From contig NZ_JAFBBE010000017.1 of assembly GCF_016907015.1 (NCBI RefSeq), positions 1 through 64,000 of the forward strand: DNA of 64,000 nucleotides. Direction: 5' to 3'. The position numbers and the translations under genes are program-made. Each line of letters opens with the position of its first letter. The stretch's first letter is position 1. The DNA is from Oceanisphaera litoralis. GTDB taxonomy: Bacteria; Pseudomonadota; Gammaproteobacteria; Enterobacterales; Aeromonadaceae. This document shows, one piece after another, positions 19,387 through 27,530 of the stretch. The notes below the pieces were generated by a model, which saw nothing but the letters and a program-made list of their open reading frames with translations, had not been told where the DNA came from and did no database searches.

Positions 19387-20667
19387 ATGAGCAAGAATCG
19401 GCAATTGCAACAACGTAAAGATGCCGTCTTCGCCCGCGGCATGGGTAACATGGCCGCCGTTTATGTCGATCATGCCAGGAACAACGAAATCTGGGATGTG
19501 GAAGGCCGTCGCTATATCGACTTCGCCGCCGGCATCGCCGTGGTCAACACCGGCCACAGCCATCCGCGCATCACGGCGGCGGTGGCCGAGCAGCTGAGCC
19601 GTTTCAGCCACACCTGCGCCATGATCACGCCCTACGAGACGGTGGTGGAATTGGCCGAAAAGCTGGTTGCGCTGGCGCCGGGCGAGACGGCCAAGAAGGC
19701 CATTTTCGTCACTACCGGTGCCGAGGCGGTGGAAAACGCGGTCAAGATTGCCCGCGCCCACACCGGGCGCAGCGGCGTAATTGCCTTCAACGGCGGTTTT
19801 CACGGTCGTACCAACCTGACCATGGGCCTGACCGGCAAGGTGGCTCCCTACAAGGCGGGCTTCGGTCCCTTCCCGAGCGAAATCTATCACCTGCCTTTCC
19901 CGAACGAATATCACGGCGTGACCGCCGAGCAGTCGCTGAAGGCGCTGGACGAGCTGTTTCACTGTGATATCGAGCCGGGCCGGGTAGCCGCGCTGATCAT
20001 AGAGCCGGTGCAGGGAGAGGGCGGTTTTTATCTGGCCCCGCCGGCCTTCCTGCAGCGGTTACGTGCCATCTGTGATCAGCACGGCATCGTGCTGATCTGT
20101 GATGAAATACAGACCGGTTTTGCCCGTACCGGCAAGCTGTTTGCCACCGAATACAGCGGCATAGAGCCGGATCTGATGACCCTGGCCAAGGGTATTGCCG
20201 GCGGTTTCCCGCTGTCTGCCGTGGTGGGCAAGGCCGATATCATGGACGCCGCCAACCCGGGCGGTCTGGGCGGTACCTATGCCGCCTTTCCGCTGGCCTG
20301 CGCCGCCGCGCTGGAAGTACTGAATATCATCGAGGAAGAACAGCTGTGCAACAAGGCGCTGGCCCTGGGCAAGCTGATGAACACACGCCTGAGCGCGCTG
20401 CAGGCGAAGTATCCTCACCATATCGGCCAGGTACGTAACCTGGGCGCCATGGCGGCGATGGAGCTGGTTCATGATGGGGATGTGGATCAGCCCAATGCCG
20501 AGCTGACCAGGGCGATGGTGGCCAGGGGCATAGAGAAGGGAATAATCCTGCTGTCTTGTGGGGTACGGGGCAACGTGATCCGCTTCTTGCCGCCCCTGAC
20601 CTCGCCGCTGGAGCTGGTCGGTGAAGGTCTGGATTTACTGGAGCAGGCACTGGCGGAACTGATCTGA
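19387..20667 (+). CDS. gabT: 4-aminobutyrate aminotransferase GabT
   Basis: A 426-residue class III PLP aminotransferase turning GABA plus 2-oxoglutarate into succinate semialdehyde plus glutamate. FAAGIAVVNTGHSHP, NGGFHGRT, ICDEIQTGFARTGKLFA and the PLP lysine in LAKGIAGGFPLSAVVG (about residue 267) are intact. AGGAGG lies eight bases before the ATG. No gabD accompanies it. 5-aminovalerate or related omega-amino acids are possible alternative substrates. The leader holds a 9-bp inverted repeat. Confidence 0.88.
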   Translation: MSKNRQLQQRKDAVFARGMGNMAAVYVDHARNNEIWDVEGRRYIDFAAGIAVVNTGHSHPRITAAVAEQLSRFSHTCAMITPYETVVELAEKLVALAPGETAKKAIFVTTGAEAVENAVKIARAHTGRSGVIAFNGGFHGRTNLTMGLTGKVAPYKAGFGPFPSEIYHLPFPNEYHGVTAEQSLKALDELFHCDIEPGRVAALIIEPVQGEGGFYLAPPAFLQRLRAICDQHGIVLICDEIQTGFARTGKLFATEYSGIEPDLMTLAKGIAGGFPLSAVVGKADIMDAANPGGLGGTYAAFPLACAAALEVLNIIEEEQLCNKALALGKLMNTRLSALQAKYPHHIGQVRNLGAMAAMELVHDGDVDQPNAELTRAMVARGIEKGIILLSCGVRGNVIRFLPPLTSPLELVGEGLDLLEQALAELI

Positions 20668-20695
20668 CGGGCAGAACTGACTGGCAGAGCCGAAC

Positions 20696-20715
20696 ATTCC
20701 CGCGAAGGCGGGAAT
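20696..20715. repeat. Small palindromic repeat (REP-like)
   Basis: ATTCCCGC, GAAG loop, GCGGGAAT: a perfect 8-bp stem of a type scattered in many proteobacterial intergenic regions. It lies 29 bp after gabT and is not followed by T residues. Confidence 0.6.
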
Positions 20716-20812
20716 CCAGGACCTGTGGCGCAGAACGGTCAGGCTGCGGCTCGCCCGCATAGGCACCCCAGCCCCAGAATCCACATCGGTTACCGGATAT
20801 TGCTGAAAACAG

Positions 20813-20843
20813 TTGACCTTGCCATGGTGGTAAGGTTGATACT
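20813..20843 (+). promoter_or_regulatory. CueR-type promoter of the copper chaperone gene
   Basis: -35 TTGACC (20813-20818) and -10 GATACT (20838-20843) are 19 bp apart, the over-long spacer of MerR-family promoters. The spacer carries the dyad ACCTTGC-N7-GTAAGGT (20816-20836), close to the CueR box. Confidence 0.85.
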
Positions 20844-20878
20844 GGGTGCTACCAAGGTACTTAATCGAGGAAACCCAG

Positions 20879-21073
20879 ATGATCCGTTTTACCCTGCCCG
20901 ACATGAGCTGCGGCCACTGCGTTGGCGTGCTCAACCAGACCCTGATTGAGCTGGATCCCGACTGCGAGCTGGAATTCGACCTGCTGAACCATGTTATCAG
21001 TGTGGAAAGCCGCTGCACCCGCGAACAGCTGACCGAAGCGCTGACCGAGGCCGGCTACCCACCTGCCTCATGA
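20879..21073 (+). CDS. CopZ-like heavy-metal-associated domain protein
   Basis: A 64-residue single HMA domain: MIRFTLPDMSCGHCVGVLNQTLIELD, with Cu(I) ligands in MSCGHC. Such proteins carry copper in the cytoplasm to CopA or to the regulator. The CueR-type promoter directly upstream supports a copper role over zinc or mercury. GAGGAAA lies before the ATG at 20879; an in-frame ATG at 20846 falls downstream of the promoter but lacks a site. cueR follows in the same direction. Confidence 0.85.
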   Translation: MIRFTLPDMSCGHCVGVLNQTLIELDPDCELEFDLLNHVISVESRCTREQLTEALTEAGYPPAS

Positions 21074-21081
21074 TCTGGTAT

Positions 21082-21113
21082 CCGGCACCAGAGCCGGCTT
21101 TCGAGCCGGCCCC
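21082..21113 (+). other. Stem-loop after the copper chaperone gene
   Basis: GCCGGCT, TTCG loop, AGCCGGC makes a stable 7-bp stem just after the chaperone stop. It has no T-run, so it may protect the mRNA end or separate the chaperone from cueR only partly. Confidence 0.45.
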
Positions 21114-21153
21114 TGTGCTCACCGGTCGGTATTGAATACGGTGAGTTCCCTGG

Positions 21154-21195
21154 CCATCGGGAGGTCGAGATGAACCATCGGGAGGTCGAGATGAA
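21154..21195 (+). repeat. 21-bp tandem duplication of the cueR start region
   Basis: Two perfect adjacent 21-bp copies (21154-21174 and 21175-21195). Each contains GGGAGG and an ATG five bases later, in the same frame seven codons apart. Confidence 0.95.
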
Positions 21196-21613
21196 TATAG
21201 GTGAAGCCGCTAAAAAGGCCGGGGTCTCGGCCAAGATGATCCGCCATTACGAACAGATAAAGCTGCTGCAGCCGGCGGGGCGCACCGCCGCCGGTTACCG
21301 GCAGTATGACGAACACAATATAGAGCAGCTCAGCTTTATTCGTCAGGCCCGATTGCTGGGCTTTTCCATCCGTCAAATAGCGGCGCTGCTTGGCCTGTGG
21401 CAGAACCCGCAGCGGTCCAGCCGGGCGGTGAAACAGGTGGCGCAACAGCACCTGCAGGACGTAGAGCACAAGATGCGCGAGCTGGCGGCAATGCAGGCCA
21501 CGCTGCAGCGGATGATTGCCGCCTGCCCGGGTGACGAGGGGGCGGCCTGCGCTATCCTGGAGCAGTTATCTTCACCAGAACCGGCGTTCTCCGGGGAGCC
21601 TGCCAAAAAATAG
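21191..21613 (+). CDS. cueR: Cu(I)-responsive MerR-family regulator CueR
   Basis: A 140-residue MerR-family activator: MNIGEAAKKAGVSAKMIRHYEQIKLL, then AGYRQYDEHNIEQLSFIRQARLLGFS. The metal loop ACPGDEGAACAILEQL has the two cysteines eight residues apart that mark CueR and bind Cu(I). Two starts are equally good, at 21170 and 21191, because the Shine-Dalgarno plus ATG is duplicated in tandem. The first would add MNHREVE. It lies between the chaperone gene and copA, each with a CueR-type promoter, forming a compact copper regulon. Confidence 0.92.
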   Translation: MNIGEAAKKAGVSAKMIRHYEQIKLLQPAGRTAAGYRQYDEHNIEQLSFIRQARLLGFSIRQIAALLGLWQNPQRSSRAVKQVAQQHLQDVEHKMRELAAMQATLQRMIAACPGDEGAACAILEQLSSPEPAFSGEPAKK

Positions 21614-21624
21614 CATTTATGTGC

Positions 21625-21655
21625 TTGACCTTCCCATGATGGGAAGCCTTAAGGT
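21625..21655 (+). promoter_or_regulatory. CueR-type promoter of copA
   Basis: -35 TTGACC (21625-21630), a 19-bp spacer and -10 TAAGGT (21650-21655). The spacer contains CTTCCC-ATGAT-GGGAAG, the CueR operator dyad. Confidence 0.88.
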
Positions 21656-21688
21656 GAGCGTGAGATATTCATCAGGGGGGATAACACC

Positions 21689-24187
21689 ATGACGTCATTT
21701 ACTACGACAGCCGCCGATGCTGGCGGAAAAGCGCCGGCCCTCAGCGTGCAGCTGCCGATCTCGGGCATGAGCTGTGCCTCCTGCGTACGACGGGTAGAGC
21801 AGGCGCTGCTCAAGGCGCCTGGCGTACTCGAGGCGACGGTGAACCTGGCCAATGAAAAGGCCGAGGTGAGCCTGGCGGCCGACACCCCGATCAGCGTGCT
21901 GAGTGAGGCAATAACAAAGGCCGGTTACCAGACCCGCACCGAGCAGTTCGAGCTGTCGATCATCGGCATGAGCTGTGCGTCCTGTGTGGGGCGGGTGGAA
22001 AAGGCGCTGCGGCAGTTGCCCGGCGTCCTGGAAGCCAGCGTCAACCTGGCGGCGGAAACCGCGCACATAGAGGCGCTGGCCGGCAATATGGACGAGCAAC
22101 AGCTGATGGCCGCGGTGGCCAAGGCCGGCTACGAGGCGGCGCCGCTGTCTGCCGAGCGGGATGACGACCATGTGCGTCGGGAGCGGGAGCGGCAAGGGCT
22201 CAAGCGATCCTTCTGGCTGGCGGCGGGGCTGACGGCGCCGGTGTTTGTGCTGGAAATGGGGGCCCATTTCGTGCCGGGCATGCATCAGTGGTTGATGGCG
22301 ACCCTGGGCCAGCCGCTGAATTGGGGCATTCAGTTTGTGCTGACCAGCCTGGTGCTGTTCGGCCCCGGCCTGCGCTTCCTCAAACATGGCCTGCCGGCCC
22401 TGTTGCGGGCGGCACCGGACATGAACTCGCTGGTGGCGCTGGGCAGCCTGTCGGCCTGGGGCTTTTCGGTGGTGGCGACCTTCGCCGGTTTTCTGCTGCC
22501 GGAAGGGACACGGCAGGTGTATTTCGAGGCGGCGGCGGTGATTGTCACCCTGATCCTGCTTGGTCGTTATCTGGAAGCCAGGGCCAAGGGCCGCACCGGC
22601 GAAGCCATTCGGCGACTACTGAGTCTGCAGGTCAAGACCGCACGGGTGAAGCGTAACGGTGACACCCTGGAATTACCGCTGGCGCAGGTACGGGTCGGTG
22701 ATCTGGTGCTGGTGCGCCCCGGCGAACGGATACCGGTAGACGGCAGGGTGCAGGACGGCAGCTCCTGGGTGGACGAGTCCATGCTCACCGGCGAGCCGGT
22801 GCCGGTGGCAAAGTCCGCGGGTGACGAGGTGGTCGGCGGCACCGTCAACAAGAACGGCGCCCTGAGCTTCGAGGTCACCAGGGTGGGCGGCGATACCCTG
22901 CTGGCGCGGATCATTCAGATGGTGGAGCAGGCCCAGGGCGCCAAGCTGCCGATACAGGCACTGGTCGACAAGGTCACGGCGGTGTTCGTGCCGGTGGTGA
23001 TGGCGGTGGCGGCGCTGACCTTTGTGGTCTGGCTGTGGCTGGGGCCCAGCCCGGCGCTGAGCTTCGCGCTGATCAATGGCGTGGCGGTGCTGATCATCGC
23101 CTGTCCCTGCGCCATGGGGCTGGCCACGCCCACCTCCATCATGGTGGGCACAGGCCGGGCCGCCGAGCTGGGGGTGCTGTTTCGCAAGGGCCAGGCCCTG
23201 CAGAGCCTGCGTAACGCCAGGGTGATAGCGCTGGACAAGACCGGCACCCTCACCAGGGGCCAGCCGGAGCTGACCGACTTGCAGGTGGTGCCCGGCTTCG
23301 ATGAAAACGAGGTGCTGGCGTTGGTCGCGTCGGTGGAGCAGCACTCGGAACATCCCATTGCCGAGGCCATAGTGGCCGCCGCGACGGAGCGAAAGCTGAG
23401 TCTGTTGGAGCCCGCAAACTTCAAGGCTCACTCGGGGCTGGGCGTCAGCGCCACCCTGAATGGCCGCACAATAGAGGTCGGCGCCGACCGCTATATGAAA
23501 CAGCTGGGCCATGAGCCGGCCGCCCTGGCCGACGCCGCCGAAAAGCTGGCAGACGAGGGCAAGAGTCCGCTCTATGCGGCGATCGACGGCAAGTTGGCGG
23601 CCATTATCGCCGTCGCCGACCCCATCAAGGAGGGCACGCCGGCGGCCATCGACGCCTTGCACGAGCTGGGGCTGAAGGTGGCGATGATCACCGGCGACAA
23701 CCGGGGAACCGCCAACGCCATCGCCCGCCGGCTGGGTATCGACGAGGTGGAAGCCGAGGTGATGCCGGAGGGCAAGGTAGCGGCATTAAAGCGCTTGCGC
23801 GAACAGCATGGCCCCGTGGCCTTCGTCGGCGACGGCATCAACGATGCCCCGGCGCTGGCCGAGGCGGATGTGGGGCTGGCCATTGGTACCGGCACCGATA
23901 TCGCCATCGAGGCGGCCGAGGTGGTGCTGATGAGTGGCGACCTGCGTGCCGTGCCCAATGCGCTGGCCATCAGCCAGGCCACCCTGCGCAATATCCGCCA
24001 GAACCTGTTCTGGGCCTTCGCCTACAATGTCTGTCTTATCCCGGTGGCGGCCGGCGCCCTGTATCCGGGGTTCGGCATCCAGCTGTCACCCATGCTGGCC
24101 GCCGGCGCCATGGCCATGTCCAGCGTCTTCGTGGTCGGCAACGCCCTGCGGCTGAAAAAGTTCAAAGCCAGAACCCCAGCAGCATGA
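21689..24187 (+). CDS. copA: Cu(I)-exporting P-type ATPase CopA
   Basis: An 832-residue P1B-1 ATPase exporting Cu(I) across the inner membrane. Two N-terminal metal-binding domains carry GMSCASC (Cys29/32 and again near residue 96). The membrane copper site CPC is near residue 471, the phosphorylated Asp is in DKTGTLT near 515, and [16 protein letters not shown] near 713 completes the ATP-binding domain. The Cu-specific combination, with CueR box and cueR upstream, rules out a zinc or cadmium pump. It is full length. Its last 26 bases overlap the 3' end of chrA on the other strand. Confidence 0.96.
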   Translation: MTSFTTTAADAGGKAPALSVQLPISGMSCASCVRRVEQALLKAPGVLEATVNLANEKAEVSLAADTPISVLSEAITKAGYQTRTEQFELSIIGMSCASCVGRVEKALRQLPGVLEASVNLAAETAHIEALAGNMDEQQLMAAVAKAGYEAAPLSAERDDDHVRRERERQGLKRSFWLAAGLTAPVFVLEMGAHFVPGMHQWLMATLGQPLNWGIQFVLTSLVLFGPGLRFLKHGLPALLRAAPDMNSLVALGSLSAWGFSVVATFAGFLLPEGTRQVYFEAAAVIVTLILLGRYLEARAKGRTGEAIRRLLSLQVKTARVKRNGDTLELPLAQVRVGDLVLVRPGERIPVDGRVQDGSSWVDESMLTGEPVPVAKSAGDEVVGGTVNKNGALSFEVTRVGGDTLLARIIQMVEQAQGAKLPIQALVDKVTAVFVPVVMAVAALTFVVWLWLGPSPALSFALINGVAVLIIACPCAMGLATPTSIMVGTGRAAELGVLFRKGQALQSLRNARVIALDKTGTLTRGQPELTDLQVVPGFDENEVLALVASVEQHSEHPIAEAIVAAATERKLSLLEPANFKAHSGLGVSATLNGRTIEVGADRYMKQLGHEPAALADAAEKLADEGKSPLYAAIDGKLAAIIAVADPIKEGTPAAIDALHELGLKVAMITGDNRGTANAIARRLGIDEVEAEVMPEGKVAALKRLREQHGPVAFVGDGINDAPALAEADVGLAIGTGTDIAIEAAEVVLMSGDLRAVPNALAISQATLRNIRQNLFWAFAYNVCLIPVAAGALYPGFGIQLSPMLAAGAMAMSSVFVVGNALRLKKFKARTPAA

Positions 24188-25316
24188 AGGCCGGGATCAG
24201 TATCAGTAGCGGGCATCTGAAGGCGCGCAGGGCCAGCAGGCCCAGGGCGGCGGCGGCCAGTGCCGGGGCCCCGGTGACGCTGCTGACAAACACCGGCTGG
24301 TACAGTGCCGCCAGCAAGAGGCCGACCACGGCCGCATTGATGCCTTGTATCGCCCCGGCCATGAGCGGCCGGGACGCCAGTGCCTGCCAGCTGTGCTGCA
24401 AGGCCAGCACCAGCAGAAAGCCCGGCAGAAAGACCCCGAAGGTGGCGATCAGTGCCCCCAGTATCGGCGCCGTCGGCAACAGTTCGGCGCCCAGAAAACT
24501 CGCCAGGGTAAACATGGGCCCGGGCATGGCCTGGGCCGCCGCATAACCGGTGAGAAACACCTCTTGCGACAGGTCACCGGCCAGGGTCCCCTGCAACAGG
24601 GGCAGCACCACATGGCCGCCCCCGAACACCAGACTGCCGGCCTGATAAAAGTCGGCAAAAATGGCCGCGGTGCCGGTGAGAGCCAGCAGCGGCATCACCA
24701 GCAGCAAGCCCAGAAACAGCAACAGGAAAGGCCAGTTCAGACCAAGCGGCTGGCCGGGCCTGGCGCCTTCTCTTTTAAGAAACAGGGCACCGAGCAGTGC
24801 CGCCGCCAGCAGCACCACAAACTGGCCGGTCAGCCCCGGCAACAGCCACAGGAAGGCGGCGCTCAGCACGGCGAGGGTCAGGGTCAGCCGTTGGCGGCAG
24901 AACTGGCCGGCCATGGTCAGTACCGCGTCGGCCACCACCACCAGCGCGAACAGCTTGAGCCCGCTGATGATGGCCAGGGCCGCCGGCTGGCTGGCATATT
25001 GGCTGGCATAGTGCTGGCCGGCCAGCGCCAGACCGAGCATCAGCAGAAACGAGGGCAGGGTAAAGCCGGCGAAGGCGGCCAGGGCACCGCCGAGTCCGGC
25101 CCGCTGATAGCCGATGGCAAAGCCCAACTGGCTGGAAGCCGGGCCCGGTAAAAACTGACACAGTGCCAGGGTCGAGGCAAAGCGGTCCTGCGGCAGCCAG
25201 CCGAGCTTTTGCACGAAATGGCGTTGAAAATAACCGATATGAGCGGCGGGGCCGCCGAAGCTTATCCAGCCGAGTTTGAAGAATTGCCAGAACACCTGAA
25301 GCATAAGTGAAATCAT
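24162..25316 (-). CDS. chrA: Chromate efflux transporter ChrA
   Basis: A 384-residue two-domain chromate transporter of the CHR family. The signature [19 protein letters not shown] opens the N-terminal half with [18 protein letters not shown]. The second half repeats it as [17 protein letters not shown] and [18 protein letters not shown]. About ten membrane segments are visible. It exports chromate, probably with protons. No chrB regulator is present. The start is uncertain because no good Shine-Dalgarno precedes 25316. It converges on copA and overlaps its coding end by 26 bp, so the two transcripts are antisense at their tails. Confidence 0.9.
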   Translation of the reverse strand: MISLMLQVFWQFFKLGWISFGGPAAHIGYFQRHFVQKLGWLPQDRFASTLALCQFLPGPASSQLGFAIGYQRAGLGGALAAFAGFTLPSFLLMLGLALAGQHYASQYASQPAALAIISGLKLFALVVVADAVLTMAGQFCRQRLTLTLAVLSAAFLWLLPGLTGQFVVLLAAALLGALFLKREGARPGQPLGLNWPFLLLFLGLLLVMPLLALTGTAAIFADFYQAGSLVFGGGHVVLPLLQGTLAGDLSQEVFLTGYAAAQAMPGPMFTLASFLGAELLPTAPILGALIATFGVFLPGFLLVLALQHSWQALASRPLMAGAIQGINAAVVGLLLAALYQPVFVSSVTGAPALAAAALGLLALRAFRCPLLILIPAFMLLGFWL

Positions 25317-25572
25317 CCGTTATTGCGGGGAGGGGCCTATCATAGCCGCCAGCGATGAATATCTCATGATTGTAATGAGAAAAAACCGCTAACTCTGCCT
25401 GTTGCCTGTTGCCTCGTTACCTAAGTGGACGCCACCCGCCCAGGTGCCCTTGTGGTTGTCGGGGCCGGATCGTACCGGGCGGATTCATCATCAGGACCCG
25501 CTCCCAACGTTTACCCGATGTTATGGGAGCTATACTTTTGAATGTTTATTCCCCGCAAGAAGGAAGAAGATA

Positions 25573-25722
25573 ATGTTCAAGAAACTGATGATGGTGCTGA
25601 TGGCGGCAGGCCTGACGGTTGGGCTCTATGGCTGCAATACCTTTGCCGGTGCCGGCAAGGACATTCAGCAGGGGGGCGAGGCGGTGGAAGACGCCGCTCG
25701 TGATGTGCAGAGTAGCTACTGA
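25573..25722 (+). CDS. Entericidin EcnA/B-type small lipoprotein
   Basis: A 49-residue lipoprotein. The signal MFKKLMMVLMAAGLTVG ends in the lipobox LYGC, followed by NTFAGAGKDIQQGGEAVEDAARD, the conserved entericidin core. Entericidins are small cell-envelope lipoproteins linked to stress and stationary phase. The ATG at 25573 has AAGGA nine bases upstream; the much longer open frame upstream is not credible. A strong terminator follows. Confidence 0.92.
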   Translation: MFKKLMMVLMAAGLTVGLYGCNTFAGAGKDIQQGGEAVEDAARDVQSSY

Positions 25723-25744
25723 CCAGACAAAACCGAACCGTAAC

Positions 25745-25781
25745 ACGCCACCAGCGGGCCCTGTTTGCTGGTGGCGTTTTT
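25745..25781 (+). terminator. Terminator after the entericidin gene
   Basis: ACGCCACCAGC (25745-25755) pairs perfectly with GCTGGTGGCGT (25767-25777), followed by five T residues. Confidence 0.92.
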
Positions 25782-25810
25782 GTGTCTTTATACCAGGCTC
25801 AATACCAGGC

Positions 25811-26176
25811 TCAGCCGAAGCGTTGCTGCAGGTAGGCGATGATGTCGCTGGACTCGTACATCCAGCGGCTTTCGCCGTTTTCTTCTATGCGCAGGCAGGG
25901 CGACTTGATGCGCCCGCCGCCGGCCTGCAGTTCATCTCTATGGGGGGAGCCGGGCTGAACATTACGCAGTGTTATGGGCAGATTCAGCTTGTGCATGTTT
26001 CGACGCACCTTGATGCAGAAGGGGCAGCGCGGCAGCTGATACAGCGCCAGCTGTTGGCAGGCTTCATCAACCTGCTGCTGTGCTTCTGGCGAGCGCCGCT
26101 TTTTGGTGGGGCGAGTCAGTATGTCGCCCACTTGCAGTATGCCCCCGATTCCATTACGTAACGCTTTTACCAACAT
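25811..26176 (-). CDS. Glutaredoxin/GST N-terminal-domain protein
   Basis: A 121-residue thioredoxin-fold protein. After a basic N-terminal extension of about 45 residues comes LYQLPRCPFCIKVRRNMHKL with the CPFC redox motif, then GGGRIKSPCLRIEENGESRWMYESSDIIAYLQQRF, which carries the glutathione-binding ESxxI element. It is probably a monothiol or dithiol glutaredoxin using glutathione. The length is that of a glutaredoxin with a short leader, not a full GST. The N-terminal stretch MLVKALRNGIGGILQVGDILT could be a membrane anchor. AGAGAG precedes the ATG. Confidence 0.8.
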   Translation of the reverse strand: MLVKALRNGIGGILQVGDILTRPTKKRRSPEAQQQVDEACQQLALYQLPRCPFCIKVRRNMHKLNLPITLRNVQPGSPHRDELQAGGGRIKSPCLRIEENGESRWMYESSDIIAYLQQRFG

Positions 26177-26307
26177 GACGGCTCTCTCTTGCGATATGAA
26201 AACAGGGATTGTATCGGAAACGGGCCGGTTTTTTAGCTATTTCGGCAATCTGTCCTGTCCGCCGCAAGCTCCAGACGGCAATGGTCGGCTCAGTGGGGGA
26301 GAAGGGT

Positions 26308-26868
26308 TTATTGCAGCAGCGGGCCGGAGCGGCCGAGCAGGCCGTGCACCAGGGTGCGGGTGGTGTTGAGGTTGTCGCTGGCGTCCACCACAAAGCTGGC
26401 CACGGCGGTGAGGTAGATGCCGGTGAGCGTGAGTTCGGCGCTGGTGCGGCGCCAGCCGCCGGTCGTCCAGTCGGCGGTTTCCAGCAGCCATTGCACGGTG
26501 CGGCTGATGCGGGTCACGCCGTGGGCCTGCAGATGAAGGTGGCCGGGCTCGAGCTTGTAGCCGAGTATTTCCTTCACCAGCGGGCGGTAGGGCGCCAGGT
26601 AGTCGAGCCAGACCATGATGCCGGTGAGCAGGCGCTCGTGCATGGGCTCCTGCGGATCCAGCGGCAGGCTCAGCAGGGTATCGTCGGCCCGATCGAACAG
26701 GGCCTCGGCCAGGTCATCCCGTGAGCGAAAATGCCGATTCAGCTCCGCCAGACTCAGCGCCCGGGCCTCGGCCAGCTCGCGCAGGCCGAAGCCGTGCCAG
26801 CCCCGGTGCAGGGCCAGGTGCAGGGCAGTGTCGAGAATGGCATCCCGTTCGGTGCTGAGATGGGTCAT
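26308..26868 (-). CDS. TetR-family transcriptional regulator
   Basis: A 186-residue TetR-type repressor. The N-terminal helix-turn-helix reads ERDAILDTALHLALHRGWHGFGLRELAEARALSLAELNRHFRSRDDL. The C-terminal part, RPLVKEILGYKLEPG, is a ligand-binding domain of unknown specificity. The start at 26868 is where family similarity begins (MTHLSTERDAILD); the open frame is longer but without a site. It is divergent from the DUF2960 gene, which may be a target or a chance neighbour. Confidence 0.82.
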   Translation of the reverse strand: MTHLSTERDAILDTALHLALHRGWHGFGLRELAEARALSLAELNRHFRSRDDLAEALFDRADDTLLSLPLDPQEPMHERLLTGIMVWLDYLAPYRPLVKEILGYKLEPGHLHLQAHGVTRISRTVQWLLETADWTTGGWRRTSAELTLTGIYLTAVASFVVDASDNLNTTRTLVHGLLGRSGPLLQ

Positions 26869-26990
26869 GGTGAGTTCCGGCTGACAGACTGTGTTCAGTA
26901 TAGAAGGCGTCACCAGGCGGAGCGGGTAACATGTTTGCCTGAGCGCGAGCGGGGTTTGCAGCGACAATGGCGCCTGTTACGGAGCCCGCC

Positions 26991-27236
26991 ATGGCCGTTC
27001 GCATCCGTTACCATTATCGCAAGCAGCAAAAAGAAATCGGCGACGCCAACGACAAGCACCACAGCATCCATGACGCCATCGCCGCCGCCGAAGGGATGGA
27101 TCTGGCGGCGTTTCGCCGCATGGAAAATCAACCGGCCAATATCGGCCGCAACGACCGGAAAACCATGCAGGAATGTCGGGAAGAATATGTCCGCCAGCCG
27201 GGTTTCGGCCAGATCCCCCTTTTTCGGGAAGAATAA
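26991..27236 (+). CDS. DUF2960 family protein
   Basis: An 81-residue basic protein. IRYHYRKQQKEIGDANDKHH and DAIAAAEGMDLAAFRRMENQ match the DUF2960 family known from Vibrio, Shewanella and Aeromonas. Function unknown; no signal peptide or metal motif. GGAG lies eight bases before the ATG at 26991. It is monocistronic and divergent from the TetR gene. Its restricted distribution supports placing the organism among marine gammaproteobacteria. Confidence 0.8.
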   Translation: MAVRIRYHYRKQQKEIGDANDKHHSIHDAIAAAEGMDLAAFRRMENQPANIGRNDRKTMQECREEYVRQPGFGQIPLFREE

Positions 27237-27530
27237 TACCTTTCGGGAAGCATAATTCCGGCGTGACAGGGGGGTGTGTATCATTCTTGATTTTTATTTT
27301 TTGCTGGTGATATTAACTGCCATTTCATTGTGGGGTGGTGGTTTCGATTGGATTTGTTCGGCGGCTCGCCGTTTCATGATTCTGCCTTGTTTCGGTTTCA
27401 TTTGAATTTGTTGTTACCGTATTGATTGTTGGTGGCTTTTCCTCTTTATTGGATCTTGTTCAGGCCCCGGTTTGACGATGCCGGAAATGCTAACAATGAT
27501 AAGAACAACTCATGACGGGAGTGCAACGCA

